Of a stretch of DNA of 64,000 nucleotides, positions 56,912 through 64,000 are shown one piece after another. Below the pieces are notes generated by a model. That model searched no databases, was not told the DNA's origin, and saw nothing but the letters and a program-made list of their open reading frames with translations. The stretch is from NCBI RefSeq assembly GCF_023371205.1, contig NZ_JAMCCO010000001.1, forward strand, positions 244,662 to 308,661. Reading direction: 5' to 3'. Positions within the stretch are counted from its first letter, which is position 1; each line of letters opens with the position of its first letter. The stretch is from Parvivirga hydrogeniphila. GTDB taxonomy: Bacteria; Actinomycetota; Coriobacteriia; Anaerosomatales; Anaerosomataceae. A program made the position numbers and the translations under genes.

Positions 56912-59278
56912 ATGGACGCCACGCTCGACCCCACCACGCTGGTCGTATTCGGTGCGACCGGCGACCTCATGGCCCGCAAGATCGTGCCCTCCCTGGCGTA
57001 CCTCGCTGCACGAGGGCGGCTGCCAGAGCGCTTCCGCGTGATCGGCTTCTCGCGCCGCAGCTGGACGGACGAGGACTTCCGCGCTCACGTGCGCGCCATC
57101 ATCGACGCGTATCCCGGCGCGGCGCCTCGCGGCGCGGCCCTCGACGCCTTCGTGGAGCGCTTCTCGTACCAGCAAGGCACCTTCGACGACCCCCGGGCGT
57201 ACGACGCGCTTGCTGCGGACATCCAGGCGGTGGCGAGCACGTGGGAGGGCCGGTGCAACCGGCTGTTCTACCTTGCGGTGCCCCCGGAGCACTACCGCAC
57301 CATCTTCGAGCGCCTCGCAGGGAGCGGTCTGGTCACGGGGTGCGACGCCGACGGCGCTTGCACGCGCGTGCTCGTCGAGAAGCCGTTCGGCAAGGACGGT
57401 GCGAGCGCGCAAGAGCTCGACGAGGTGCTCGGCTCGCTGTTCGCGGAGGAGCAGATCTACCGCATCGACCACTACCTCGCCAAGGAGATGCTCCAAGGCA
57501 TCCTGAGCTTCCGCTTCTCGAACACCCTCATGGAGCCGTCGTGGAACGCGGAATCCATCCAGCGCATCGATGTCACGCTCCTCGAATCGATCGGCGTCGA
57601 GAAGCGTGGCGCGTTCTACGACGGCGTGGGAGCGCTTCGTGACGTCGGCCAGAACCACCTGCTGCAGATGCTCGCGCTCGTGGGCATGGAGCGCCCAGAC
57701 GACCTCTCGGCCCGCTCCATCCGCGACGCGCGAGCGCGGTTCTTGCGCACGCTCACGCCGCCGCCGGCAGACGAGATGGCCGCCCGTTCGTTCAGGGCGC
57801 AGCACCGCGGCTACCGCGCGATCCAAGGCGTCGCGCCGGATTCCGACACCGAGACGTACTTCGCGCTGAGGTTCCACCTGAGCGGGCCGCGGTGGGGCGG
57901 CGTGCCGGTCACGCTGGAGTCAGGCAAGCGGATGGGTGAGCCGCTCAAGCAGATCGCCGTCACCTTCCGCGCCCCGGACGCGTGCCTGTGCGACGCGTCG
58001 CGCCCGGGTCCGTACGAGAACCGCGTCATCTTCCAACTGGAGCCGCACGAGTCGATCCGCATCGAGTTCTGGGCGAAGAAGCCAGGCTTCGAGCACGAGC
58101 TGGAGAAGCGGGAGTTCACCTTCTTCCTGTACGAGAAGCAGGAGAAGGTCCAGTACGTCGAGGAGTACGCGACGCTGCTGCTCGATGCGATCGAGGGCGA
58201 TCAGACGCTGTTCGTGAGCACCGACGAGGTGCGCGAGATGTGGCGCTTCATCGATCCGTGGCTCCAGGTGTGGCGCACAGGGGCCGTGCCGCTGGAGCTC
58301 TACGAACCCGACACCTCCGAGGTGCGCGACCGGGCGTTCGCGCGGTTGGACGAGGCCGATGCGCGCCCGAAGCGGATCGGCGTGGTCGGCCTCGGCAAGA
58401 TGGGCGCCGCGCTCGCTCGCAACCTGCTGGACCACGGGTGGCAGGTCGTCGGCCACAACCGCACGTTCGCGGTCGCCGAGCGCATGGCGGGCGAGGGCCT
58501 GCTGCCCGCGCGGACGCTTTCGGACCTCGTCGCGTTCCTCCCGCCGCCGCGCGTCGTGTGGCTGATGCTGCCTGCTGGCGAGCCGACCGAGCAGGCGCTG
58601 TTCGGCGAGGGCGGCCTTGCGGAGCTCCTGCAGGAAGGCGACACGGTCATCGACGGCGGCAACTCGCACTTCGCCGACGCCGAGAGACGCGCGAAACGGC
58701 TCGCAGAACGCGGCGTCCGCTTCCTCGACGTCGGGACCTCCGGCGGACCGGGCGGAGCGCGCTTTGGCGCGTGTCTGATGATCGGTGGCGAGCGCTCGGA
58801 CTTCGAGCGCCTCGAGCACCTGTGGCGCGACGTGGCGGCGCGCGACGCCTACCGCTTCTTCGAGGGGCACGGCGGCGGGCACTTCGTGAAGATGGTCCAC
58901 AACGGCATCGAGTACGGCATGATGCAGGCGATCGCTGAGGGCTTCGCCGTCCTGGACGCGGCGCCGCTCGGGATCGACCTGCCGAAGGCGGCGGAGGTCT
59001 ACAACCGGCGGAGCGTCATCGAGTCCCGGCTGATCGGCTGGCTGCGGGAGGCGTTCGAGCTCTTCGGCCCTGATCTCGCCGGCGTGTCGAGCACCGTGGC
59101 GCACACGGGCGAGGGGCAGTGGACGGTGGAGACGGCGCGTGCGCTCGGCGTGCCGGTTCCGGTGATCGAAGAATCGCTGGAGTTCCGTAAGCGCTCGGCC
59201 GAACGGCCGTCGTACGCCGGCAAGGTGCTGTCCGCGCTCCGGAACCGGTTCGGCGGACACGAAGCGGCGGGTGGTTAG
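56912..59278 (+). CDS. Glucose-6-phosphate dehydrogenase / 6-phosphogluconate dehydrogenase fusion
   Basis: 788 residues from ATG 56912 (GAAGGAG upstream). Residues ~1-480 are G6PD: VVFGATGDLMARKIVPSLAY (NADP fold), LVEKPFGKDG and the active-site RIDHYLAKE. From ~487 starts a short-type 6PGDH: RIGVVGLGKMGAALARNL, VIDGGNSHFADAER, DVGTSGGPGGARFGACLMIG, and GGHFVKMVHNGIEYGMMQ with the catalytic Lys. The join is a short linker (LDEADARP) with no stop or restart signal. The two enzymes are the first and third steps of the oxidative pentose phosphate pathway; 6-phosphogluconolactonase is not included and the lactone may hydrolyse spontaneously. Confidence 0.95.
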   Translation: MDATLDPTTLVVFGATGDLMARKIVPSLAYLAARGRLPERFRVIGFSRRSWTDEDFRAHVRAIIDAYPGAAPRGAALDAFVERFSYQQGTFDDPRAYDALAADIQAVASTWEGRCNRLFYLAVPPEHYRTIFERLAGSGLVTGCDADGACTRVLVEKPFGKDGASAQELDEVLGSLFAEEQIYRIDHYLAKEMLQGILSFRFSNTLMEPSWNAESIQRIDVTLLESIGVEKRGAFYDGVGALRDVGQNHLLQMLALVGMERPDDLSARSIRDARARFLRTLTPPPADEMAARSFRAQHRGYRAIQGVAPDSDTETYFALRFHLSGPRWGGVPVTLESGKRMGEPLKQIAVTFRAPDACLCDASRPGPYENRVIFQLEPHESIRIEFWAKKPGFEHELEKREFTFFLYEKQEKVQYVEEYATLLLDAIEGDQTLFVSTDEVREMWRFIDPWLQVWRTGAVPLELYEPDTSEVRDRAFARLDEADARPKRIGVVGLGKMGAALARNLLDHGWQVVGHNRTFAVAERMAGEGLLPARTLSDLVAFLPPPRVVWLMLPAGEPTEQALFGEGGLAELLQEGDTVIDGGNSHFADAERRAKRLAERGVRFLDVGTSGGPGGARFGACLMIGGERSDFERLEHLWRDVAARDAYRFFEGHGGGHFVKMVHNGIEYGMMQAIAEGFAVLDAAPLGIDLPKAAEVYNRRSVIESRLIGWLREAFELFGPDLAGVSSTVAHTGEGQWTVETARALGVPVPVIEESLEFRKRSAERPSYAGKVLSALRNRFGGHEAAGG

Positions 59279-59478
59279 CTCGCCACGTGGCCTTCGGTGG
59301 GCAGCAGATTCTCGGGGACGAGCGACGTATCGCCGAAGGATCGTGCGATTTGATAGCGAGAGCACGAGGTGAAGTCTCGGCGGCAGTAGCGCGACCGGAC
59401 GATGCGCGCGAACTCAGGCGAGTAACCGGCCTGGTCAGAGGTCATGTAGCACATGCCGATATGAGGACACACGTTCAT
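59275..59478 (-). CDS. Small Cys-rich conserved domain protein
   Basis: 67 residues: CPHIGMC near the start, then SRYCRRDFTSCSRY and a RSFGDTSLVPENLLPTEG tail. The pattern (C-x5-C ... YC-x6-C ... xRY) recalls a short four-cysteine domain found free or fused to signalling proteins in many anaerobes, expected to bind a metal. Function unknown. No convincing Shine-Dalgarno sequence. It overlaps the Zwf-Gnd stop convergently by four bases. Confidence 0.6.
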   Translation of the reverse strand: MNVCPHIGMCYMTSDQAGYSPEFARIVRSRYCRRDFTSCSRYQIARSFGDTSLVPENLLPTEGHVAS

Positions 59479-59561
59479 AGGGAGTAAGCCGCTCGTCGAA
59501 ACTCCGTGATGGCGCTAACAATTTAGCACCGAACGAGTCGCCCGGCAAGACGCCGCACGGC

Positions 59562-61232
59562 TCAGCGCTTCTTAATCTCCGCGAAGTGAGCCTCGTATCG
59601 GCCGCCCCCGCCCTTCAGAAGCGTCTCGTACGGAGGCACTTCGTAGAGGCGCAAGCGGTTGTCGAGGAAGTCGCTCGACACCAGCAGCCGCCCGTCGGCG
59701 CTGATGTCGAGCGCGGTCGGCTGGTTCCCGCACACGACGGCGTCGAGCGGCCGGCCGGTGAGCGCGTCGAATACGAGGATCGAGCCCCACTCGGGCCCAG
59801 GGAGGTAGTAGGACTTCGGATTGTTCTCGCCACGGCAGCTCACGAACAGGACGCGCCCATCGGGAGACAGGACGATGGTGTTGGGTTTCTCGTCGGTGTC
59901 GACGAGCTTCTTGGTGGTCCCGGTGCGCATGTCGTGGACCCACACGCAGTCAGCTGCCATGTCCGAGATGTACAGCCGTCCCGTGCGCTCGTCGCCGACG
60001 AGGTGCCGCAGCGCCTTGCCGCCCGTGAAAGCGGCCGTCACCTTGCCGGTCGCAAGGTCGATGCGGTCGAGCTGGCCGCTGTCGAAGCCGCCGACGTAGA
60101 GGGTCGTGCCGTCGGCCGTCGCGTACATCCCGCGCGGCGTGTTCGACACGGGCACGCGCTTGACAAGCGCGCCGGTGGCGAGGTCGATGATGGAGACGTC
60201 GTCTCCCGACCAGTTGCTCGCGTACAGCGTCTTTTCGTCGGGCGAGAGCTCCACCCACTTCGTCCATGCGCTTTTCGTGTCGAAGGCGCGCAGGACGCGA
60301 CGCGTCTTGACGTCGATCTCGAAGCATCGGGCGGTCTCCATCTGCGAGGTGTACGCCAGGGTGCCCACGCGGTTGAAGATGACCTCCACGGCGCCGTGCT
60401 CGCCGAGGTCGATCTCGCCTGTGCGCTTGCCCGTGCGGACATCGAAGATCTCGATGGACGGCGGGCCGTTGAGGATGCTCGTCCACACTTCGCGGCCATC
60501 AGGGGTGATCGACACGCCTTTGGGCGCGCCGGAGGTGGCGATGGTGCCGAGCCCGTGCAGCAGCTGGCCCTCGGGGTCGAGGATGCACGAGATCGCAAGC
60601 GGCTCGTCGAGGAACACGCGGCGCTCGAACGGATTCCGCCCGGTCTTCGTGAGCCGGACGGTGGTCTGGCCCGCAGGCGCTCGCACGGTGCAGGGCGTGA
60701 GCGTCTCGACGGTGCTTCCGTCGGCGCATTCGATGGTGCAGGTCGCCCCCGACGGTTCGGTGCGCACGCTCACTTCGAGGGGCAACGGGGCGAGCGTGAG
60801 GCTCAGGCGCGCGGTGCGCATGCGTTTCGCGGTGATGGCGCGCTCGACGGGCGCGAAGCCTTTGCGCGTCACGCGGACGGTGTGAGCGCCAGGCGTCACT
60901 TCGCGGGCCTCGAGCGTCCCGGTGGCCGAGATCGAGCCGTCGAGGACGATGACCGCATCCGACGGCGTGGCGCGGACGGTTATCGCGGCGGGACGCGTGA
61001 GCAGGAACGCCGCGAGTCCCGCGAGGGCCGCGAGGACGAGCACGCCTGCGAGCAAACGACCGGTGCTGCGCTTGCGGCCGTACCGTCGACGAGGCGCTGC
61101 GTCCACGCGCGGCCGCCCGGTAGGCGCCGCCCGATACGCCCCGCCGACCTTCGGCACCGCGCGGTCGATGACGAGCGGCGAGGAGCGGCTCCGCGCACGT
61201 CTCGGCCTGCGTCGTGCGTGCCGGCCGGCCAT
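59562..61232 (-). CDS. Membrane-anchored PEGA-domain / beta-propeller (YVTN) protein
   Basis: 556 residues from ATG 61232 (GGAGGGG upstream). A basic N-terminus (~60 residues), one membrane helix (LLAGVLVLAALAGLAAFLL), two PEGA-like domains (~80-155 and ~155-225, e.g. ITVRATPSDAVIVLDG) and a seven-bladed YVTN-type propeller (repeat cores such as LSPDEKTLYASNWSGDDVSI and TADGTTLYVGGFDSGQL). Likely an envelope protein-binding module, extracellular side. The ATG overlaps the SDR stop by one base. Confidence 0.87.
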   Translation of the reverse strand: MAGRHARRRPRRARSRSSPLVIDRAVPKVGGAYRAAPTGRPRVDAAPRRRYGRKRSTGRLLAGVLVLAALAGLAAFLLTRPAAITVRATPSDAVIVLDGSISATGTLEAREVTPGAHTVRVTRKGFAPVERAITAKRMRTARLSLTLAPLPLEVSVRTEPSGATCTIECADGSTVETLTPCTVRAPAGQTTVRLTKTGRNPFERRVFLDEPLAISCILDPEGQLLHGLGTIATSGAPKGVSITPDGREVWTSILNGPPSIEIFDVRTGKRTGEIDLGEHGAVEVIFNRVGTLAYTSQMETARCFEIDVKTRRVLRAFDTKSAWTKWVELSPDEKTLYASNWSGDDVSIIDLATGALVKRVPVSNTPRGMYATADGTTLYVGGFDSGQLDRIDLATGKVTAAFTGGKALRHLVGDERTGRLYISDMAADCVWVHDMRTGTTKKLVDTDEKPNTIVLSPDGRVLFVSCRGENNPKSYYLPGPEWGSILVFDALTGRPLDAVVCGNQPTALDISADGRLLVSSDFLDNRLRLYEVPPYETLLKGGGGRYEAHFAEIKKR

Positions 61233-62050
61233 CACGGCCCCTCCGCGTGCCGTCGCCGTCGCCCGAACACCATGCGCGCGATGCCCGCGACGACGCGGGT
61301 GCGCGGAAGCAGCGTGAAGGTGCGCCCGGTGCCGCTCCACGCCGGGCCGTCCAGTATCGTGGCGGTCTTCGCAGCGACCTCGGCAAGCGACACGCCGAAA
61401 GCGTCCAGCGCTCGCGCGACGTCGTGTCTGCTGCTCTCGAGCCGCGGGCTCACGGCGATGTCCTCGTAAAAGGCGGTAGGCACCATGCCTGGGACGAGCA
61501 TGTGCACGTGGATCGCTGGCGCGTCGCGGTTCTCCGCGGCGACGCTTTTGGTCACGCTCGCCACCGCCGCTTTGGTGGCGGCGTAGGCGGCGGTGTGCGG
61601 GGTCGCATCTCCGCGGAAGCCGCGGCCACCGACGTTCAGGAGCACGCCGCCGTGCTCGCGGAAGTACGGCACGAGAAGCCGACACCCGAACATCGTCCCG
61701 AGCACGTTCGTGCGAACGATCGCCTCGAGCTCGTCCGGCGACACCTCGTCCAAGTAGCGGTAGCCGGCGGAGAGCCCCGCGTTGTTCACCCACACGTCCA
61801 CGCGCCCGTGGTAGTCGATGGCGTGCTCGAACAGCGCCTCGACGTCTTCGTGGCGCGACACGTCGCACGCGATCCCGGAGGCCCGCCAGCCGGAGGCCGC
61901 GAACTCGTGGACGGTGCGGCGAACGGCGTCGTCGCTCCGGGACGAAACGACGACGGTCGCGCCCCGCTCGGCGCAGCCGCTGGCGATGGAACGCCCGATG
62001 CCGCGGGTCGATCCGGTGATGACCACGACAGCGCCGGAGAGGCGGCTCAT
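61232..62050 (-). CDS. Short-chain dehydrogenase/reductase family protein
   Basis: 272 residues. Rossmann motif VVVITGSTRGIGRSIASG, NNAG and the YxxxK pair in HTAAYAATKAAV. The catalytic serine usually preceding the Tyr by ~13 residues is not seen: the strand reads LLNVGGRGFRGDATPH, with Gly there. It may be a modified or NAD(P)-binding non-catalytic member. Stands between the LOG-like and PEGA genes, all overlapping (ATGA/TGATG), so a single operon. Confidence 0.88.
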   Translation of the reverse strand: MSRLSGAVVVITGSTRGIGRSIASGCAERGATVVVSSRSDDAVRRTVHEFAASGWRASGIACDVSRHEDVEALFEHAIDYHGRVDVWVNNAGLSAGYRYLDEVSPDELEAIVRTNVLGTMFGCRLLVPYFREHGGVLLNVGGRGFRGDATPHTAAYAATKAAVASVTKSVAAENRDAPAIHVHMLVPGMVPTAFYEDIAVSPRLESSRHDVARALDAFGVSLAEVAAKTATILDGPAWSGTGRTFTLLPRTRVVAGIARMVFGRRRRHAEGP

Positions 62051-62523
62051 CGGCCGATCACCTCGCGGGCGAGCGCGATGGCTTCTTCGGGAGTCGAGGC
62101 GTCGAGGATGCGTCCGGCGGCTCTCAGTGCAGGCCCAGGGTCCCAGCCGACCACGATCACGGGCTTCCCGGCCTTGAGCGTGTGCGCCACTTCGGACAGC
62201 GTGCCCGCTCCGCCGGGAAGCGCGATGACGGCGTCGCTCGACAACACATTGATGACGTTGCGAGCGTCGCCCATGCCGGTGCGGATCGCGACGTCGAGGT
62301 GGCGGCTGGCCGAGGAAGCGTCCGCGTCAGGCAGCACGCCGACAACCAGCCCGCCCGCCTCTTTGGCGCCGGCAGAGCACGCGTCCATCACGCCGGAGGC
62401 CCGTCCGCCGGTGAGCAGGACGTAGCCGGCCTGCGCGATGAGGCGCCCCAGGGCCCGCGCCTGCGCCTCGCCCGCTGCATCCAGCGGGTGCCCCGAGCCC
62501 ATGACGCCGATGACCGTCCGCAT
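62047..62523 (-). CDS. LOG-family/TIGR00725-type nucleotide-binding protein
   Basis: 158 residues from ATG 62523. The family's PGGxGTxxE motif is present (ALPGGAGTLSEVAHTLK) with ERSDAVI-like SSDAVIAL before it, and the N-terminal GVMGSGHP and LLTGGRASGVMDA strands. LOG-type enzymes hydrolyse nucleotide monophosphates (cytokinin-activating); TIGR00725 members have also been called molybdenum-cofactor carrier-like. Function here unknown. Overlaps the SDR start. Confidence 0.84.
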   Translation of the reverse strand: MRTVIGVMGSGHPLDAAGEAQARALGRLIAQAGYVLLTGGRASGVMDACSAGAKEAGGLVVGVLPDADASSASRHLDVAIRTGMGDARNVINVLSSDAVIALPGGAGTLSEVAHTLKAGKPVIVVGWDPGPALRAAGRILDASTPEEAIALAREVIGR

Positions 62524-62595
62524 CGCACCACCCCCGGTGCGATGGTAGCGCAGGAGCGGCGTGCGGCGCCATCGCACGTGGGCGGCGCCGGAGCG

Positions 62596-63318
62596 CTACT
62601 TCAGCTCGAAGACCACGCTGATGCGTGCGGTCACGTCGAGCTGCCCCGGCTCGATCGGGACCGCCTCGGCTGCAGCGCGGTATCCGAGGTCGTAGTAGAT
62701 CGGCGGCGAGGCGACGTCAGCCTCGCTCATGCTGATGACCGCACCGACCTGCTTGCCCGCCGCCTTGGCCATCGCTGTCGCTCGCCGGCGCGCGTCCTCG
62801 ACCGCCTTCTCGATCGCGTCGCTCGCGGCCATGGCGTCTTCAGACAGCGTGAAGACCGGGCCGGAGATCTCGGTAGCACCGGCGTCGGTGGCGGCGGCGA
62901 TCACATCGCCGAGTTTGCCGATGTCCCGCACCTTCGCGCGGACGGAGATGGACGCCGCGTACCCGGTCACGCGCGGCGGCGTGCCCCTGTCGCCCCCGGT
63001 GTACTCGGGCGATACCGAGACGTTCTGCGTCTGGATGTCTTCCGCAGGTATGCCGGCCTTCTTGAGCGCATCGGCGATCGTGGTGGCGGCTTTCGACGCG
63101 ACCGACAGCGCCTCCTTGGCGTCGGTGCGCCGGGCGGTGAGCCCGAAGCTCATCTCGGCCTGGTCTGGAGATGCGTGCACGGTCCCGGTGCCGCGCGCCG
63201 TGACGGTGTCGACTCGCTGGGCCGCGCTGTCCGTGACCACCTTCGTCTGACAGCCCGCAGCTGCCAGAGCCAGCGCTGCCACGAGCGCCACAAGGGCCAT
63301 TCTCAGTGCGTTCTTCAT
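62596..63318 (-). CDS. SIMPL-domain lipoprotein
   Basis: 240 residues from ATG 63318 (GAGGGGCAACC upstream). Lipobox LAAAGC at the end of the signal. SIMPL (DUF541) domain over residues ~35-235: VTARGTGTVHASPDQAEMSF, IPAEDIQTQNVSVSPEY, VTGYAASISVRAKVRDIGK and a VEDARRRATAMAKAAG helix. SIMPL proteins are periplasmic or membrane-tethered, of stress-related but poorly known function. Confidence 0.92.
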   Translation of the reverse strand: MKNALRMALVALVAALALAAAGCQTKVVTDSAAQRVDTVTARGTGTVHASPDQAEMSFGLTARRTDAKEALSVASKAATTIADALKKAGIPAEDIQTQNVSVSPEYTGGDRGTPPRVTGYAASISVRAKVRDIGKLGDVIAAATDAGATEISGPVFTLSEDAMAASDAIEKAVEDARRRATAMAKAAGKQVGAVISMSEADVASPPIYYDLGYRAAAEAVPIEPGQLDVTARISVVFELK

Positions 63319-63361
63319 GGTTGCCCCTCTCTGACGGTATGAGCCTTCCATGCCGTCAGAC

Positions 63362-63398
63362 GAGAAAACGGCCCCGCCGGTTCTTCGGCGGAGCCGTT
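63362..63398 (-). terminator. Terminator after tRNA-Arg(ACG)
   Basis: On the minus strand AACGGC ... CCGCCG/CGGCGG ... GCCGTT forms a strong hairpin (63398-63367) followed by TTCTCG, just downstream of the tRNA 3' end and upstream of the SIMPL gene. Confidence 0.7.
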
Positions 63399-63407
63399 CG
63401 TCGCGAG

Positions 63408-63484
63408 TGGCGCGGCCTGAGGGATTCGAACCCCCGACCTTGTGATTCGTAGTCACACGCTCTATCCGACTGAGCTAAGGCCGC
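63408..63484 (-). tRNA. tRNA-Arg (anticodon ACG)
   Basis: Minus strand, 77 nt with CCA. Acceptor GCGGCCT pairs with AGGCCGC; D arm GCTCAGTCGGATAGAGC; anticodon loop CTACGAA gives ACG (read as ICG after TadA editing, fitting the tadA start at 63905); T arm GGGGGTTCGAATCCCTC; discriminator G. Confidence 0.97.
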
Positions 63485-63559
63485 GTGCCCGAAGGCTTAG
63501 GTATCCTGCCACCTGCGACGTCGCTTGTCAAACGCCCGGCGGCACGGGGTGATGTCAAC

Positions 63560-63653
63560 TGGCGGAGAGTGAGGGATTCGAACCCTCGAGAGAGCTTATA
63601 GCCCTCTACTCGCTTAGCAGGCGAGCGCCTTCGACCGACTCGGCCAACTCTCC
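63560..63653 (-). tRNA. tRNA-Ser (anticodon GCT)
   Basis: Minus strand, 94 nt with CCA. Acceptor GGAGAGT pairs with ACTCTCC; anticodon loop CTGCTAA gives GCT (codons AGC/AGT); long variable arm typical of Ser; T arm GAGGGTTCGAATCCCTC; discriminator G. Confidence 0.97.
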
Positions 63654-63768
63654 GCGAGCGCCCGAAGGCGCGCAAGCGATTATACACACAGGCGCGAGGG
63701 CGCGCACGCGGTCTGGCTCGGCGTGCCGGCGCGCTCATGGCGGGCCACCGGCGGCACTCAGGCGGACG

Positions 63769-63856
63769 TGGCGGAGGGGGTGGGATTCGAACCCACGGAC
63801 CCTTGCGGGTCAACGGTTTTCAAGACCGTCGCAATCAACCGCTCTGCCACCCCTCC
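63769..63856 (-). tRNA. tRNA-Ser (anticodon TGA)
   Basis: Minus strand, 88 nt with CCA. Acceptor GGAGGGG pairs with CCCCTCC; anticodon loop CTTGAAA gives TGA (codon TCA); variable arm GACCCGCAAGGGTC; T arm GTGGGTTCGAATCCCAC; discriminator G. Confidence 0.97.
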
Positions 63857-63904
63857 GCGTGCGGCGGCTGCCTTGAGCGCACGCAGTAGTGTAGCATCGG
63901 CAGC

Positions 63905-64000
63905 GTGGAAGCGGACGCAGCATACATGGCGCTTGCGCTCGAGGAGGCGAGAGCCGCAGCAGACGAGGGCGAGGTGCCGATCGGCGCCGTGGTCGTGTGC
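63905..64000 (+). CDS. tadA: tRNA adenosine deaminase TadA, N-terminus only (runs off the window)
   Basis: 32 codons from GTG 63905, in frame to the edge. YMALALEEARAAADEGEVP and IGAVVV match the start of TadA, which converts A34 to inosine in tRNA-Arg(ACG). The target tRNA gene lies 420 bp upstream on the other strand. The HAE and PCxxC zinc motifs would lie beyond the edge. Confidence 0.85.
   Translation, partial: MEADAAYMALALEEARAAADEGEVPIGAVVVC

Noticed and set aside
58340-58372. Zwf-Gnd join as an assembly or frameshift artefact
   Set aside because: Codons run in the same frame through a plausible linker with no stop, duplication or shift; kept as a real fusion pending reads.

Overview
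The window is a GC-rich, gene-dense bacterial chromosome segment. Several traits point to an Actinomycetota lineage, most likely an anaerobic Coriobacteriia-like one: a PknB-type PASTA kinase/PP2C/FhaA/FhaB cluster, a UPF0182 membrane protein, frequent GTG starts, ATGA/GTGA stop-start overlaps, likely leaderless transcripts, an Eggerthella-type divergent NRAMP and two multihaem c-type cytochromes. No rRNA, prophage, insertion sequence or CRISPR array is visible. Taxonomy is inferred from gene content only.

Left part (1-12 kb, mostly + strand): a cut-off HD-GYP protein, UPF0182, an RlpA-like 3D-domain protein behind a ~300-nt leader, two small membrane proteins, and a stand-alone domain resembling the cyanophycin-synthetase N-terminus. 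A T-box leader then controls an aminotransferase-ddl operon. Next come YtxH, PRC-barrel, GNAT and YbaK-like proteins and a polysaccharide deacetylase. From 12 to 17 kb (- strand) there is 5-formyl-THF cyclo-ligase and a Mg2+ locus: M-box riboswitch, PRC-MgtE-CBS protein, divergent NRAMP. A HAD phosphatase follows.

Middle (17-37 kb): a GNAT protein, a NitT/TauT-type ABC importer, and a seven-haem cytochrome. A hybrid histidine kinase follows with three single-domain receivers, then tRNA-Arg(CCT) and a phosphoribosyltransferase. The cell-wall/Ser-Thr phosphorylation operon comes next (second kinase, FhaA, FhaB, PP2C, a SEDS-PBP fusion, PASTA kinase). It is followed by a second, paralogous seven-haem cytochrome, tRNA-Leu(CAG), and a sortase-type (LPFTG) surface protein with acidic Pro-Gly repeats.

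Right part (37-64 kb): a DUF2177 protein, a band-7 pseudogene broken by an 8-bp tandem duplication, a HemN/HemW-like radical SAM protein with a CtaB-like prenyltransferase, a zinc-ribbon microprotein, a minimal SufCB pair, a MutY-like glycosylase, LarC/LarB, a diguanylate cyclase and PheA. A Sau3AI-like restriction-modification island with Vsr sits before SerS. Then come a PHP protein, archaeal-type phosphoglycerate mutase, an unrecognised Cys-motif protein, a Zwf-Gnd fusion, a PEGA/beta-propeller operon, a SIMPL lipoprotein, three tRNAs (Arg-ACG, Ser-GCT, Ser-TGA) and the start of tadA.

The most notable points are the Zwf-Gnd fusion, the SEDS-PBP fusion inside the kinase cluster, the M-box-controlled MgtE-like/NRAMP pair, and the T-box with a very short Stem I that appears to read a tyrosine codon.
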